A DNA stretch of 64,000 bases from Zoogloea sp021286885. Its GTDB lineage: Bacteria; Pseudomonadota; Gammaproteobacteria; Burkholderiales; Rhodocyclaceae. The number at the start of each line of letters is the position of its first letter. Positions within the stretch are counted from its first letter, which is position 1. The DNA lies in NCBI RefSeq assembly GCF_041915215.1, contig NZ_JAYSBV010000008.1. The stretch is one strand, 5' to 3'. Below the pieces are notes generated by a model. It saw nothing but the letters and a program-made list of their open reading frames with translations, was not told where the DNA came from and ran no database searches. Below are positions 39,512 to 49,162 of the stretch, piece after piece. A program made the translations under genes and the position numbers.

Positions 39512-42500
39512 TCAGGCCGATGGGGCCGCCGCCTTGCGCCGCCCCCGGGGCTTGGAGGCCTCGGCGGGGCCCGGCAGGGGCTCGAACAGGGCCCGCAACT
39601 CGTCTTCGCCAAACTTGACCGTGCCCTCGTGGTCTTCAGACAGGATGCTGGCCGCCAGATCGGCCTTCTTTTCCTGGAGGGCAAGAATCTTCTCTTCGAT
39701 GGAGCCGGCCACCACCAGCTTGTACACAAACACGGCCCGGGTCTGGCCGAGGCGGTGGGCCCGGTCGGTGGCCTGGTTTTCGGCGGCGGGGTTCCACCAG
39801 GGGTCGTAGTGGATCACCGTATCGGCGGCGGTCAGGTTGAGCCCCACCCCACCGGCCTTCAGGCTGATCAGGAAAACGGGCACCTGGCCCTCCTGGAACT
39901 GGCGGATGGGGGTTTCCCGGTCTTCGGTCTTGCCCGTGAGGGTGACATAGCGGATGTCGGCCGCGTGCAGCTCATCGGCAATCAGCTCCAGCATGCCGGT
40001 GAACTGGGAGAACACCAGCACCTTGCGCCCCTCTTCCACCAGCTCGGGCAGCATGTCCATCAGCAGATCCAGCTTGGCCCGCTCCTTGACCCGGGCTGCC
40101 GTGGTGGTTTTGAGCAGGCGCGGGTCGCAGCACACCTGGCGCAGCTTGAGGAGCGCATCCAGGATCACGATCTGGCTGCGGGCGAGGCCCTTGCGCTCAA
40201 TCTCTTCGCGCACCCGCTTGTCCATGGAGGCACGCACGGTTTCGTACAGATCCCGCTGGCGCCCCTCCAGCTCCACACTGCGCACCACGATGGTCTTGGG
40301 CGGCAGGTCGCGGGCCACTTCTTCCTTGCGCCGGCGCAGGATGAAGGGCGCAATGCGGCGCGCCAGCACCTGGCGGCGCAGCCCGTCCCCCTGCTTTTCG
40401 ATGGGGGTACGCCAGCGGCTGGTGAAGTCCCGGGAATCCCCCAGAAACCCCGGCAGCAGAAAATCAAACTGGCTCCACAGCTCGCCCAGATGGTTTTCCA
40501 GGGGCGTGCCCGTGAGGCACAACCGATGCCGGGCCTTGAGCTTGCGAATCACCTGGGCGGCCTGACTGGCGGCGTTCTTGACGGTCTGGGCCTCATCCAG
40601 GATCAGGCCGTGAAACTCATGGGCCAGCAGCGCCTCCTGATCCCGCCACAGGAGCGGGTAGGTGGTGAGGCAGACATCGTGCTCGGGGATGCGCTCGAAG
40701 GCCTCGGCCCGCTGGCTGCCCCGCAGGCTGAGCACCCGGAGGTCGGGGGCGTAGCGTTCCGCCTCCCGCTGCCAGTTGAACACCAGCGAGGTGGGCAAGA
40801 CCACCAGGGCGGGCTTGTCCAGCCGCCCGGCGCGTTTTTCCACCAGCAGGTGGGCGAGGGTCTGGGCGGTTTTCCCCAGGCCCATGTCGTCCGCCAGGAT
40901 GCCGGCCAGATCATGGCTCCACAGGTGCTGGAGCCAGCTGAGGCCTTCCCGCTGGTAGGGGCGCAGCTCAAGCTTGAAACTCCGGGGCACCGGCACCCGG
41001 CGCGGCTGGGCCATCTGACGGATGCGCTCCAGCCATTCATCCAACCGGCCCCGGCCCAGCACTTCCCAATCGTCCCCCAGGGCCTCGGCCACCCGGGGGG
41101 CATCCAGCGGCGAGAGGGCCCGGGCCTCACCGTTGCCATCAAACAGATCCACCAGGGTGCGGGCGAGGGGCTTGAGGCGCCCGGCGGGCAGGCCAATGCG
41201 CTCGCCTCCTTCGAGCACCACGACCACCTGCATGTCGTCGGGAATACGGTCGAGCAGCTGTGTATCCAGCCAGCGAGGGTCGCGCCGGAACACCGCATGG
41301 AGCATGGGCGCCAGATCCAGCCGGCGCCCGTCCACCTCGATGCCCAGGCTCAGTTCGAACCAGCCGCCCTCGCCCTCTTCAATACTCGCCTCCCAGCTAT
41401 CCGGCAGCAGAATGTGGTGGCGGAAGCCGGACGGGGTGATGATTTCCCAATCAACCTCTTCCAGCAGGGGCACCATCAGGGCGTAGAAGTTGGCCCAGCG
41501 GGGCTCGCTATCCAGCCCATGGGCCCCTTCGGGCACAAAGCCGGGGGTGTGGAACCAGCTGCGCCGCAGGGGCTTGAAGCCCAGGGTCTGGAACACCATC
41601 CAGGCGCGTTCTTCGGCATCCTGATCGCGCTCCACCTTGACCAGACGCCCATCCGGCAGGCTGGCCAAGGTGTCGGTACTGCCTGGGGTGAAGCGGGCGT
41701 CCCCGTAGCAGAACTGGGGTACCACCAAATCGTACTCTTCGATGGCGAAGGTCGGATCATAGCTGCGATGCTTGCGCCAACCCGAGCAGCGCAGGGTGGA
41801 GAGCTCCAGCCGTCCTTTGAAAGGGGCGCGGTATTCGCCCACCACCACCTGGCTGCCGGGCGAGGGCAGGCGGGGAGCGAGTTCTTCGAGGGTGCTGGCA
41901 ATAATCGGGACTTCATACCGATTGAGGGGTGGCAGGAGCAGCAGCTCGGCCACCAGGGCGCCATCGGGCAGCTCAACCCGGCCCGCTTCGCCAACGCTGG
42001 GGTCGAGATAGACCAGGGGCTGGGTCGCCACCACTTTGGGGGCGCGGGGCTCGGTTAGTACCGCAGCCTTGAACCCACCCTCCTGGACGGGCAGCCACTC
42101 CAGGCGCCCAGGGCGGGACGGGGCCGCCTTGAGGGGGCGCAGATCGCCCCCTTCGGCATGCCACAGGTAGGCCCGCCCGGTGGCGAGGGCCGCCTCGAAC
42201 AGCGCAAACCCACTCTCGCCCTGGAGCACCGGCCAGCCATAGGCGCCGGCCCGGCGGGCGTTTTCGCGCAGCAGGCGAAAAACATGCAAATCCTCATCGC
42301 GCACAAAGCTGGGGGGGCGCAACAGGGCCTGCTCGTAGTTGGTCCATTCGGCCCCCTGGTCGGCCAGACTGCCATCGGCCTTCAGGCGCGCCTTGGCCAA
42401 GCCCAACTCAAGCCGATCAGCACCATCGCCCGTGAGGGCATGCAGCAGCCGGAACAGGTAGAAGATCCCTTCCTTGGCGGCCGGCTTGCGGCTGGCTGGG

Positions 42501-42892
42501 CCGGCGGCCTTGGTGATCCGCTTGCGCACCTCGCTCGCCCAACGCAGGATTTCGTCCCGGGGACCCGAAAGCAGATTGTCGGCACTCCGGGCGGCTATCA
42601 GCACCGCCGCCGCGTGCTTGCAGCGATTACCCACCGGGCAGCTGCAACGGGTGGTGATGTCCACCGAGTTATGGCCGTAGAACTCCTTGCGCCCAAGCTT
42701 GATGCTGATCTTATAAGGTTGGGCCTCGCTGCCCTGGACCAGGGCCTGGAGCTGATGGCCATTCCGGCTCAGGTTGCGCACCTGGCCCACACAGGCCCGG
42801 GCCCGCAGCAGCGTGACCTGGGCAAAGAACTCGGCCAGGGTGGCATCATTCAGCTGCCCCAGCAGCCGGCCAAAATCGGAGCTATCAGGCAT
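39512..42892 (-). CDS. SNF2-family DEAD/DEAH helicase with SWIM zinc finger (HepA/RapA-like)
   Basis: A 1126-residue protein. A SWIM zinc finger is near the N-terminus (TRCSCPVGNRCKHAAAV, ~residues 83-99). The SNF2 core follows: ILADDMGLGKTAQTLAHLLV (motif I), LILDEAQTVKN (motif II), LTGTPLENHLGELWSQFDFL (motif III), then KVLVFSQFTGMLELIADELH and DPWWNPAAENQATDRAHRLG (motifs V-VI). The long middle region (~150-620) is family-specific. Proteins of this plan remodel nucleoprotein or RNA-polymerase complexes in an ATP-dependent way; the precise role in bacteria is not settled. The C-terminus is basic (PRGRRKAAAPSA). The start overlaps the end of the sirtuin gene by 8 bases. Confidence 0.9.
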   Translation of the reverse strand: MPDSSDFGRLLGQLNDATLAEFFAQVTLLRARACVGQVRNLSRNGHQLQALVQGSEAQPYKISIKLGRKEFYGHNSVDITTRCSCPVGNRCKHAAAVLIAARSADNLLSGPRDEILRWASEVRKRITKAAGPASRKPAAKEGIFYLFRLLHALTGDGADRLELGLAKARLKADGSLADQGAEWTNYEQALLRPPSFVRDEDLHVFRLLRENARRAGAYGWPVLQGESGFALFEAALATGRAYLWHAEGGDLRPLKAAPSRPGRLEWLPVQEGGFKAAVLTEPRAPKVVATQPLVYLDPSVGEAGRVELPDGALVAELLLLPPLNRYEVPIIASTLEELAPRLPSPGSQVVVGEYRAPFKGRLELSTLRCSGWRKHRSYDPTFAIEEYDLVVPQFCYGDARFTPGSTDTLASLPDGRLVKVERDQDAEERAWMVFQTLGFKPLRRSWFHTPGFVPEGAHGLDSEPRWANFYALMVPLLEEVDWEIITPSGFRHHILLPDSWEASIEEGEGGWFELSLGIEVDGRRLDLAPMLHAVFRRDPRWLDTQLLDRIPDDMQVVVVLEGGERIGLPAGRLKPLARTLVDLFDGNGEARALSPLDAPRVAEALGDDWEVLGRGRLDEWLERIRQMAQPRRVPVPRSFKLELRPYQREGLSWLQHLWSHDLAGILADDMGLGKTAQTLAHLLVEKRAGRLDKPALVVLPTSLVFNWQREAERYAPDLRVLSLRGSQRAEAFERIPEHDVCLTTYPLLWRDQEALLAHEFHGLILDEAQTVKNAASQAAQVIRKLKARHRLCLTGTPLENHLGELWSQFDFLLPGFLGDSRDFTSRWRTPIEKQGDGLRRQVLARRIAPFILRRRKEEVARDLPPKTIVVRSVELEGRQRDLYETVRASMDKRVREEIERKGLARSQIVILDALLKLRQVCCDPRLLKTTTAARVKERAKLDLLMDMLPELVEEGRKVLVFSQFTGMLELIADELHAADIRYVTLTGKTEDRETPIRQFQEGQVPVFLISLKAGGVGLNLTAADTVIHYDPWWNPAAENQATDRAHRLGQTRAVFVYKLVVAGSIEEKILALQEKKADLAASILSEDHEGTVKFGEDELRALFEPLPGPAEASKPRGRRKAAAPSA

Positions 42893-43682
42893 TAGACGCT
42901 CCCAGCCCCAGGCCAGCGGCTTCCAGCAGGGCCGGCAGGGCCTCGGCAGCGCGTAGCGGGAGCTGAATCTCCACGTGCGCGCTCACTGGGGTATGGCCCG
43001 GGTTGATTTCTATGGTGGGAATCCCCGCCTCAGCCGCCCAGATCACCGGGCCGGCAATGTAAGGAAAGGCGCTGCCAGTGCCCACCGAGATCACCAGATC
43101 CGGCCCGGCGGCCAGCACCGCCTCGTAGCGCTGCACAGCGGCTTCGGGCAGGTTTTCGCCAAACAGCACCACCTCGGGGCGCAGCATCCCGCCGCAATGG
43201 GGGCATTCGGGGGGCAGGGCGAGGCCGGCGTAGCTTTCCACCTGGCGAGTGCGCGCACAGGCGGTGCAGCGCAGGGTGTGCAGGCTGCCGTGGATTTCGA
43301 TCACATCATGGGAACCGGCCTGGGTATGGAAACCGTCGATGTTCTGGGTGAGTACCGTCACCCCGCCATGCATCGCCTCGAGCCGGGCCATGGCGTAGTG
43401 GGCCGCGTTGGGGCGGGCGCCCCGGCAGGCAGCCTCGATACGGGCCAGGTACTGCCAGGTCACCTCAGGCCGGCGTTTGAACATCAGGCCCGACAGGGCC
43501 TGTTCGATGGGAATGCCCAGTTCGGTCAATTGCCCTTCATACAGGCCGCCTACGCCCCGATAAGTAGGTAAACCCGAGTCCGCCGAGAGGCCTGCGCCCG
43601 TGATGAACAGAATGCGTTGGGCCGATGCCAGCAGGCCGGCGGCCTGGGCAAGCAGAGAAGAATGGGGGCTGGGGGGATTCAT
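42885..43682 (-). CDS. cobB: NAD-dependent protein deacylase, sirtuin family
   Basis: A 265-residue Sir2 protein. FITGAGLSADSGLPTYRGVG binds NAD; TQNIDGFHTQAGSHDVIEIH holds the QN-x-D motif and the catalytic His. Zinc ligands are CTAC and CPHC. VISVGTGSAFPYIAGPVIWA is the second NAD-binding motif (GTS/GTG). It removes acetyl or longer acyl groups from lysines. The symbol cobB refers to the sirtuin and is unrelated to the cobalamin cluster. It overlaps the helicase gene and is probably co-transcribed with it. Confidence 0.9.
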   Translation of the reverse strand: MNPPSPHSSLLAQAAGLLASAQRILFITGAGLSADSGLPTYRGVGGLYEGQLTELGIPIEQALSGLMFKRRPEVTWQYLARIEAACRGARPNAAHYAMARLEAMHGGVTVLTQNIDGFHTQAGSHDVIEIHGSLHTLRCTACARTRQVESYAGLALPPECPHCGGMLRPEVVLFGENLPEAAVQRYEAVLAAGPDLVISVGTGSAFPYIAGPVIWAAEAGIPTIEINPGHTPVSAHVEIQLPLRAAEALPALLEAAGLGLGASNA

Positions 43683-43798
43683 GCTGCCAGGACTCGCATG
43701 TGATTATGCAGAAGCCGGGATTGAACTCCCGACGCAAAGGTGGAATTCTGACCGACTCGCCCTTACCCTGCCAGCCCATACAGCCAAGGAGACTCAAG

Positions 43799-44602
43799 AT
43801 GTGTCAGCTTTTGGGCATGAACTGCAATGTGCCTACCGATATTTGCTTTTCCTTCGCCGGCTTCCGGGCCCGGGGCGGGCTCACCGACATCCACAAGGAT
43901 GGCTGGGGGATCGCCTTCTTCGAAGACCGGGGGGTACGGGTGTTTCTGGATCCGCAAGCAAGCAGCACCTCTCCCATCGCCGAGCTGGTGCGCAGCTATC
44001 CGATCCGCTCACGCAACGTGATCGCCCACATCCGCAAGGCCACCCAGGGGGAAACCCGGCTGGAGAACACCCACCCCTTTCAGCGGGAACTGTGGGGACG
44101 CCCCTGGGTGTTCGCCCACAATGGCAACCTGCTCGACTACGCACCCGCCTCGCAGGGCTGGTATCAGCCGGTGGGCAGCACCGACTCCGAACGCGCGTTC
44201 TGCGCGATCATGGAAGGGCTGCGCCAGCGCTTTCCGGAGGGTGAGCCTGATCTGGCTGCACTCCACCAGGCGGTGGCCGAGATGGCCCGGGACATCGGCG
44301 CCCATGGAGAATTCAACTTCCTGCTCTCGGACGGGCGCTGCCTGCTCGCCCATGCGGCCTCGCGCCTGAGCTATGTGGTGCGCCAAGCCCCCTTCGACGA
44401 GGCGCACCTGAAGGATCAAGACATCACCATGGATTTCCGCCAGCACACCCAACCCGATGACCGGGTCGCCGTGGTAGCCACCCTGCCCCTGACGGATAAC
44501 GAACCCTGGACCACCATTCCGCCTGGCCATCTGGTGCTTTTCGTGGAGGGTCAAGCCACTGCTGCACCCCTGCCCACCCGCCCATTTCATCGCCCGGAGT
44601 GA
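43799..44602 (+). CDS. Class II glutamine amidotransferase (YafJ-like)
   Basis: A 267-residue protein with the nucleophile at Cys2 (MCQLLGMNCNVP), exposed after methionine removal. GLTDIHKDGWGIAFFEDRGV, VIAHIRKATQGE and PWVFAHNGNLLDY are the glutaminase-site segments of the Ntn-hydrolase fold. No synthetase domain is attached, as in YafJ/EgtC-type proteins. The start at 43799 was chosen because Cys must be residue 2 and AAGGAG lies 9 bases upstream; 58 open codons precede it and are not coding. It is divergent from the sirtuin gene. The acceptor of the ammonia is unknown. Confidence 0.9.
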   Translation: MCQLLGMNCNVPTDICFSFAGFRARGGLTDIHKDGWGIAFFEDRGVRVFLDPQASSTSPIAELVRSYPIRSRNVIAHIRKATQGETRLENTHPFQRELWGRPWVFAHNGNLLDYAPASQGWYQPVGSTDSERAFCAIMEGLRQRFPEGEPDLAALHQAVAEMARDIGAHGEFNFLLSDGRCLLAHAASRLSYVVRQAPFDEAHLKDQDITMDFRQHTQPDDRVAVVATLPLTDNEPWTTIPPGHLVLFVEGQATAAPLPTRPFHRPE

Positions 44603-44729
44603 TGCATTACGGGAACTGTTATAAATGGTCAGAATTGGCTAAAAGCCATACTCCGGCGCCGGTGTACGCGGATCATTGTTAGGGTCACATCCCATATAAC
44701 CGGGCTAGAATCCCTACAAAATCCCTTGC

Positions 44730-45185
44730 ATGCCTTGCCCCACCATGACCATTCATCTTCCCGACTGCCCCCTGTGCGCCGCGCAGGATGAAAACATCCT
44801 CTGGCAGGACGCCAGTTGCCGTGTGATCCGGGTGGCCGACCCCGATTACCCGGGCTACTGCCGCCTGATCTGGAAATCCCACGTGGCCGAGATGAGCGAC
44901 CTGACCCCGGCTGAGCAGCTGCATTGCTTCAAGATCCTGATGGGGGTGGAGGTGGCCCTGCGCGAGTGCTTCCAGCCCGCCAAGATCAACCTGGCCAGCC
45001 TGGGCAACATGGTGCCCCACCTGCACTGGCATCTGATCCCCCGGTATCGGGAAGACCGGCATTTCCCCCAGCCCATCTGGGGCAGCGCCCGCCCGGAGAT
45101 TCAAGCCTCCCCAGCCCCTGCGGTGGATGACGCCCGTCTCGCCGTGGCCATCCGTAACGCCATCGCCGAACAACTCGCCGGTTGA
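44730..45185 (+). CDS. HIT family protein
   Basis: A 151-residue histidine-triad protein. The catalytic motif is HLHWHLIPR (H-x-H-x-H, ~residues 96-100), preceded by KINLASLGNMVPH. CPLC near the N-terminus may bind zinc. Such proteins hydrolyse nucleoside phosphoramidates or dinucleotide polyphosphates. Two starts are possible, 44730 and 44745 (MTIHLPDCPLC); the second fits the family better. The next gene begins 13 bases after the stop, so they are likely an operon. Confidence 0.9.
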   Translation: MPCPTMTIHLPDCPLCAAQDENILWQDASCRVIRVADPDYPGYCRLIWKSHVAEMSDLTPAEQLHCFKILMGVEVALRECFQPAKINLASLGNMVPHLHWHLIPRYREDRHFPQPIWGSARPEIQASPAPAVDDARLAVAIRNAIAEQLAG

Positions 45186-45198
45186 GCAGGAGAAGACC

Positions 45199-46830
45199 AT
45201 GCCAGAAGCTTCCGCCTCCCTTTCTGATCTGCGCACCCTGGAGCAATACCACAAGCAGCTGCGCAATCTGCACACGCTGAACGCCCCGGAAAGCCACTCC
45301 ACCCTGATCAGCATCCTTGAGGGGCTGGTGAACAGCCCCCTGAACGCCACCGAACAGCTGGAGGTGCTGGAGTCTGCCCGTCAGACCATCACCTTTGTGC
45401 AGCATGAGATTTCGTCCCGCTACGCGTCCCACCCCCTCCCGCCCGACAGCAGCGAAGACCACAACCTGCGCCAGGTGGTGCGCCTCTGGGCGAGTCTGAG
45501 CAATGCCTATGCCCGGCTGATGGAGAGCGATGGCCAAAACCCGGAGTTCCGCGCCCATATTCCGCTCCTCGCCCAGCGCCGGATCAAGTATCTGGGCCAG
45601 ACCATCATCGAGCACTACCGGGCCCACCGGGCCGAACCCCCCGGCGCCTGGCTCCAGGTGCACGGCGCCTACCAGGAGGCTGAACGCCTGGGCGTGAGCC
45701 ACAGCCGGGTCATCGACCCCCTCAACAACACCTGGAAGGCCCAGAGCCCCGAAGAAGCCTATGTGGCGCTGCTGTTGGTGGATCTGACCAATCCCTACGG
45801 GCGCAACCAACGGGAGCTGAACTGGATCTGCCGCTGGGCCCAGCGCTTTGCGCCGTATTGCATCCTGCAGGCCAACTCCGAAGGGGACGACGGGCGTGCC
45901 TACGGGCTTGATCCCGCCCAGGATCACGGCCTGCGCCCCCTGGCCCTGCTGGGCCGGCGCGAAGGCATCCGGCGCTTTGACGGCCACCGGCTCGCCGCCC
46001 AGATCAAGGCCATGCTGGCCGAATTCAAGCAGGGCACCACCCCAGCCTCCCTGGGCCTGGGCGATGATTGCACCCAGCCGGCCTGCGCCCGGCTGCTGGT
46101 CTCCCTCTACCGCCCCTGGGGCATGTCAGCGGCGGGGCGGCGTTTCCCACGCCGGGCCAAGACCGGCTTCAACCGGATCTGTGCCGACTGGCAGGCCATT
46201 GGGCTCTTGGTGTCCGGCCAGGATTTTGTGTCCCCCAACCGGCGCCAGACCCTGGGCCGACGCTACGACATGAACGTGATCACCTTCGGCGCCCGGGTGG
46301 ATGACGAGCCCGCCGTGATCCGCGACCCGGAAGCCGAAGTGATCCGCCGGGGCCACCCCATTGACGAGTGGGAAACGGTGGATCACTCGGTGTCGGGCTT
46401 CCGGCTGCGCCGACGCCAACCGGGGCAGCGCATCGAGCACCATCAGCTGGTGGGCATCAAGCCAGGCGATGGCAGCCAGTACCTGCTTGGCCAGGTGAGC
46501 TGGCTGATGTTTGAAGCCGATGGCAGCATGCTGGCCGGCATCCACCTGCTGCCGGGGCTGCCTACGGTGGTGGCGGTGCGCCCCACCGGCCTCAACGTAA
46601 GCCCCACCGAGCCTTATGTGCAGGCCTTCACCCTGCCGGAGATTCCGGCCATGCACGCCGCCGCCAGCATCGTGCTGCCGGGGGGCTGGTTCCACGGTGA
46701 CCGGGTGCTGGAACTGCACACCGGCAACGTGCGCCAGATCCGCCTCACCGGGCTGGTGAACCGGGGCACCAACTTCGACCAGGCCACCTACGAGTTCATC
46801 AACACCAGCGCACCGGATCGCCTGTCCTGA
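45199..46830 (+). CDS. Conserved hypothetical protein, possible divergent PilZ-like C-domain
   Basis: A 543-residue cytoplasmic-looking protein; I do not recognise a named family. The start at 45199 has AGGAGAAG 5 bases upstream. The N-terminal half is helical and the middle contains LTNPYGRNQRELNWICRWAQ. Near residues ~350-440 there are RRQTLGRR and WETVDHSVSGFRLRRR; this R-x3-R...D-x-S-x2-G spacing resembles the cyclic-di-GMP site of PilZ domains, followed by beta-rich sequence (QVSWLMFEADG). That similarity is tentative. It follows the HIT gene closely and is followed by a strong bidirectional terminator. Confidence 0.6.
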   Translation: MPEASASLSDLRTLEQYHKQLRNLHTLNAPESHSTLISILEGLVNSPLNATEQLEVLESARQTITFVQHEISSRYASHPLPPDSSEDHNLRQVVRLWASLSNAYARLMESDGQNPEFRAHIPLLAQRRIKYLGQTIIEHYRAHRAEPPGAWLQVHGAYQEAERLGVSHSRVIDPLNNTWKAQSPEEAYVALLLVDLTNPYGRNQRELNWICRWAQRFAPYCILQANSEGDDGRAYGLDPAQDHGLRPLALLGRREGIRRFDGHRLAAQIKAMLAEFKQGTTPASLGLGDDCTQPACARLLVSLYRPWGMSAAGRRFPRRAKTGFNRICADWQAIGLLVSGQDFVSPNRRQTLGRRYDMNVITFGARVDDEPAVIRDPEAEVIRRGHPIDEWETVDHSVSGFRLRRRQPGQRIEHHQLVGIKPGDGSQYLLGQVSWLMFEADGSMLAGIHLLPGLPTVVAVRPTGLNVSPTEPYVQAFTLPEIPAMHAAASIVLPGGWFHGDRVLELHTGNVRQIRLTGLVNRGTNFDQATYEFINTSAPDRLS

Positions 46831-46866
46831 ACCTGCCCCGAATGCAATCCACGCCCCTGCAGGCGT

Positions 46867-46906
46867 AAAAAAACCGGAAGTGGCCCCAGGCCCTTCCGGT
46901 TTTTTT
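46867..46906. terminator. Bidirectional rho-independent terminator
   Basis: AAAAAAACCGGAAG pairs with CTTCCGGTTTTTTT around a short GC-rich loop. It has a T-run on both strands and lies between the convergent 45199-46830 gene and phoR. Confidence 0.92.
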
Positions 46907-46947
46907 ATGGCACATGGGCGCAGGGGGCGCCCAGCGCTTCCCTGTAC

Positions 46948-48231
46948 TCAGGCCGCGATGCGACGCACCGGGAAGCTGGCAGTAAAACAACTGCCCGCCC
47001 CAGGCTCGCTGGTAATCAGCAAATCCCCCTGGTGGCGGTTCACCACGTGCTTGACGATGGCCAAGCCCAGGCCGGTACCGCCGGTCTCCCGGGAGCGCCC
47101 CCGGTCCACCCGGTAAAAGCGCTCGGTGAGGCGCGGGATGTCCTCGGCGGCAATCCCGATCCCATCATCTTCCACGCCGTATTCGACCAAAGCCCCCCGC
47201 TGGCGCCAGAAAATCCGGATGTGTCCATCGGGCGGGGTGTAACGCACCGCATTCACCGCCAGATTGATGAAGGCGCTGTACAGCTCCTTGGAACTGCCCA
47301 GCAGGTGCGCATTGGTGCTGCAATCCAGGGTGATCTCATGCTTGCCGCCCGAAACCAGCTCGGCCTCCTGGTGGATTTCACGCAGCAGCTTGGGCACATC
47401 CACCCGCTCCTCCCGGGGCATGGGGGCCCCCGCTTCCAGGGAGGACAGGGTCAGCAAATCCTGAATCAGGCGCTGCATCCGGCCCGCCTGCTCAGCGGCC
47501 AGGCCCAGGTAGTAGCGGATGTCGTCCTGCTCCAGCTCGTCCAGACTGTCCAGCACGGTTTCGAGGAAGCCGGTGACCACCGTGAGGGGGGTGCGCATCT
47601 CGTGGGAGACATTGGCCACGAAATCCCGCCGCATGGCCTCCAGACGCTCGCCTTGGGTGATGTCTTCAGACATCAGCAGCAGCATGTCGGTACCAAAGGG
47701 CACCACATGCACCATCAGGGCCCGGCCCCGGCTCTGGCGGAAGATCAGCGGCTCGGCGTAATCCCCCTGCTGCAGGTAACGCACAAAGTCTGGCTGGCGC
47801 ACGATGTGGGTCACCGCCGTACCCTGATCCCGCTGCTTGTCGAGCCCGAACTGCTGCTCGCCCTGGCGGTTAACCCACTCGATGGTGTGGGTAGTGGACA
47901 AGAACATCAGCCCGTGGGGCATGGCCTGGCCCGCCTCCCGGAAGCGATCCAGGGCCGCCGACAACTGTTCGTGTTCGCGGGTGGAAGCCCGCACATAGCG
48001 GGTCAGATCCGAAAACACCAGATCCCACAAACCCACCGCCCCTGGCGGAGGCGTTCCGGGAGGCTGGCGGGTCCAGCCCACCAGCTTGTAGAGGTTCCAG
48101 ACGTGGTAAGCGCCCACCAGCAGCAGCACCACCACCACAGCAATCAGGCTGGCCTCCAGACCGCTGAAGGCCCAGACAACCCCAGCCATCAGCAGGATCA
48201 GCAGCAGCAGGCTTGCTGCACCGACCAGCAC
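46948..48231 (-). CDS. phoR: Phosphate regulon sensor histidine kinase PhoR
   Basis: A 427-residue kinase. Two N-terminal hydrophobic segments (LLLLILLMAGVVWAFSGLEA and LIAVVVVLLLVGAYHVW) have almost no periplasmic loop, as in PhoR. A PAS-like domain (~95-190) precedes the H-box FVANVSHEMRTPLTVVTGFL, the N-box FINLAVNAVRYTP and the G-boxes VEDDGIGIAAEDI and GGTGLGLAIVKHVV. It senses phosphate status through the Pst/PhoU system and phosphorylates PhoB. The start is a GTG. It lies 50 bases behind phoB; no pst or phoU genes are in the window. Confidence 0.93.
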   Translation of the reverse strand: MLVGAASLLLLILLMAGVVWAFSGLEASLIAVVVVLLLVGAYHVWNLYKLVGWTRQPPGTPPPGAVGLWDLVFSDLTRYVRASTREHEQLSAALDRFREAGQAMPHGLMFLSTTHTIEWVNRQGEQQFGLDKQRDQGTAVTHIVRQPDFVRYLQQGDYAEPLIFRQSRGRALMVHVVPFGTDMLLLMSEDITQGERLEAMRRDFVANVSHEMRTPLTVVTGFLETVLDSLDELEQDDIRYYLGLAAEQAGRMQRLIQDLLTLSSLEAGAPMPREERVDVPKLLREIHQEAELVSGGKHEITLDCSTNAHLLGSSKELYSAFINLAVNAVRYTPPDGHIRIFWRQRGALVEYGVEDDGIGIAAEDIPRLTERFYRVDRGRSRETGGTGLGLAIVKHVVNRHQGDLLITSEPGAGSCFTASFPVRRIAA

Positions 48232-48281
48232 ATAAGTAATCGGACGAATGGCTGAAACTCCTTGTCAGGCAGACGCTGCCC

Positions 48282-48992
48282 TCAACGGGCCGCTGCAGCC
48301 ATGTCTCGCTGGGTGGAGAAACGATAGCCACTGCCCCGCACGGTCTGGACCAGGCCATCGTGGCCGGTGGGCTCCAGGGCGCTGCGCAGGCGGCGGATGT
48401 GCACATCCACGGTACGTTCTTCCACGAATACGTGATCGCCCCACACCTGGTCGAGCAGCTGGGCGCGGGAGTGCACCCGCTCCGGGTGGGTCATCAGGAA
48501 GTGGAGCAGGCGGAATTCGGTGGGCCCCAGATTGACCGGGCTTGCGTCGGCGGTCAGCCGGTGGGTGGCCGGATCGAGGCGCAGGCCTCCCAGATCCACC
48601 GGATCTTCGGTGGTTTCGGGCGCCCGGCGACGCAGCACGGCCTTGATCCGGGCCATCAGCTCCCGGGGGGAGAAGGGCTTGGTGATGTAATCATCCGCAC
48701 CAGACTCCAGCCCCAGCACCTTGTCCTGCTCCTCGCCCCGGGCGGTCAGCATGATGAGCGGAATGCTCCGGGTGCGCTCCTCGGCCCGCAGGCGGCGGGC
48801 AAACTCCACGCCCGACATCCCCGGCAGCATCCAGTCCAGCAGAACCAGGTCGGGCAGTGCATCGCGCACGATGCGCTGGGCGGTTTCGGCATCCGACGCC
48901 CGAACCACATGGTGGCCGGCACGCATCAGGTTGGCCGCGATCAACTCCTGGATCGCGGGTTCGTCTTCCACTAGCAGGATCGTTGCAGGCAT
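48282..48992 (-). CDS. phoB: Phosphate regulon response regulator PhoB
   Basis: A 236-residue OmpR-type regulator. The receiver has the acidic pair in ILLVEDEPAI, the phospho-acceptor Asp in VLLDWMLPGMSG (~residue 54), Thr in MLTARGEEQDK and Lys in DYITKPFSPREL. The DNA-binding winged helix shows GPTEFRLLHFLMTHPERVHS and VDVHIRRLRSALEP. It activates phosphate-starvation genes. The start at 48992 (MPATILLVEDEP) matches PhoB; a 6-codon upstream extension is open. It is transcribed before phoR. Confidence 0.95.
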   Translation of the reverse strand: MPATILLVEDEPAIQELIAANLMRAGHHVVRASDAETAQRIVRDALPDLVLLDWMLPGMSGVEFARRLRAEERTRSIPLIMLTARGEEQDKVLGLESGADDYITKPFSPRELMARIKAVLRRRAPETTEDPVDLGGLRLDPATHRLTADASPVNLGPTEFRLLHFLMTHPERVHSRAQLLDQVWGDHVFVEERTVDVHIRRLRSALEPTGHDGLVQTVRGSGYRFSTQRDMAAAAR

Positions 48993-49162
48993 GGGGGCAC
49001 CTCGGTGCAAATCAGGATGGTTTCAGTGTATTGCAGCATCTTTACCTTTTCGTGACAGGTCATCTGGCTGAAACGCCCGTCACACGCAGGGGCAGGACCC
49101 GGGGCAGGGGTGCCCGCTTCTAGTATCATGCGCGTATTGCGACTTTTACCAAGGGAACGGAT

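Noticed and set aside
39629..42058. 809-codon plus-strand open frame opposite the SNF2 helicase
   Set aside because: The helicase motifs on the minus strand are complete; this frame has none.
43700..43745. tRNA-like T-arm (GGGATTGAACTCCC) upstream of the amidotransferase
   Set aside because: No anticodon arm, D arm or acceptor stem can be built around it; the loop size is also wrong.
44603..44729. Promoter-like TAGAAT before the HIT gene
   Set aside because: No acceptable -35 element at the right distance.
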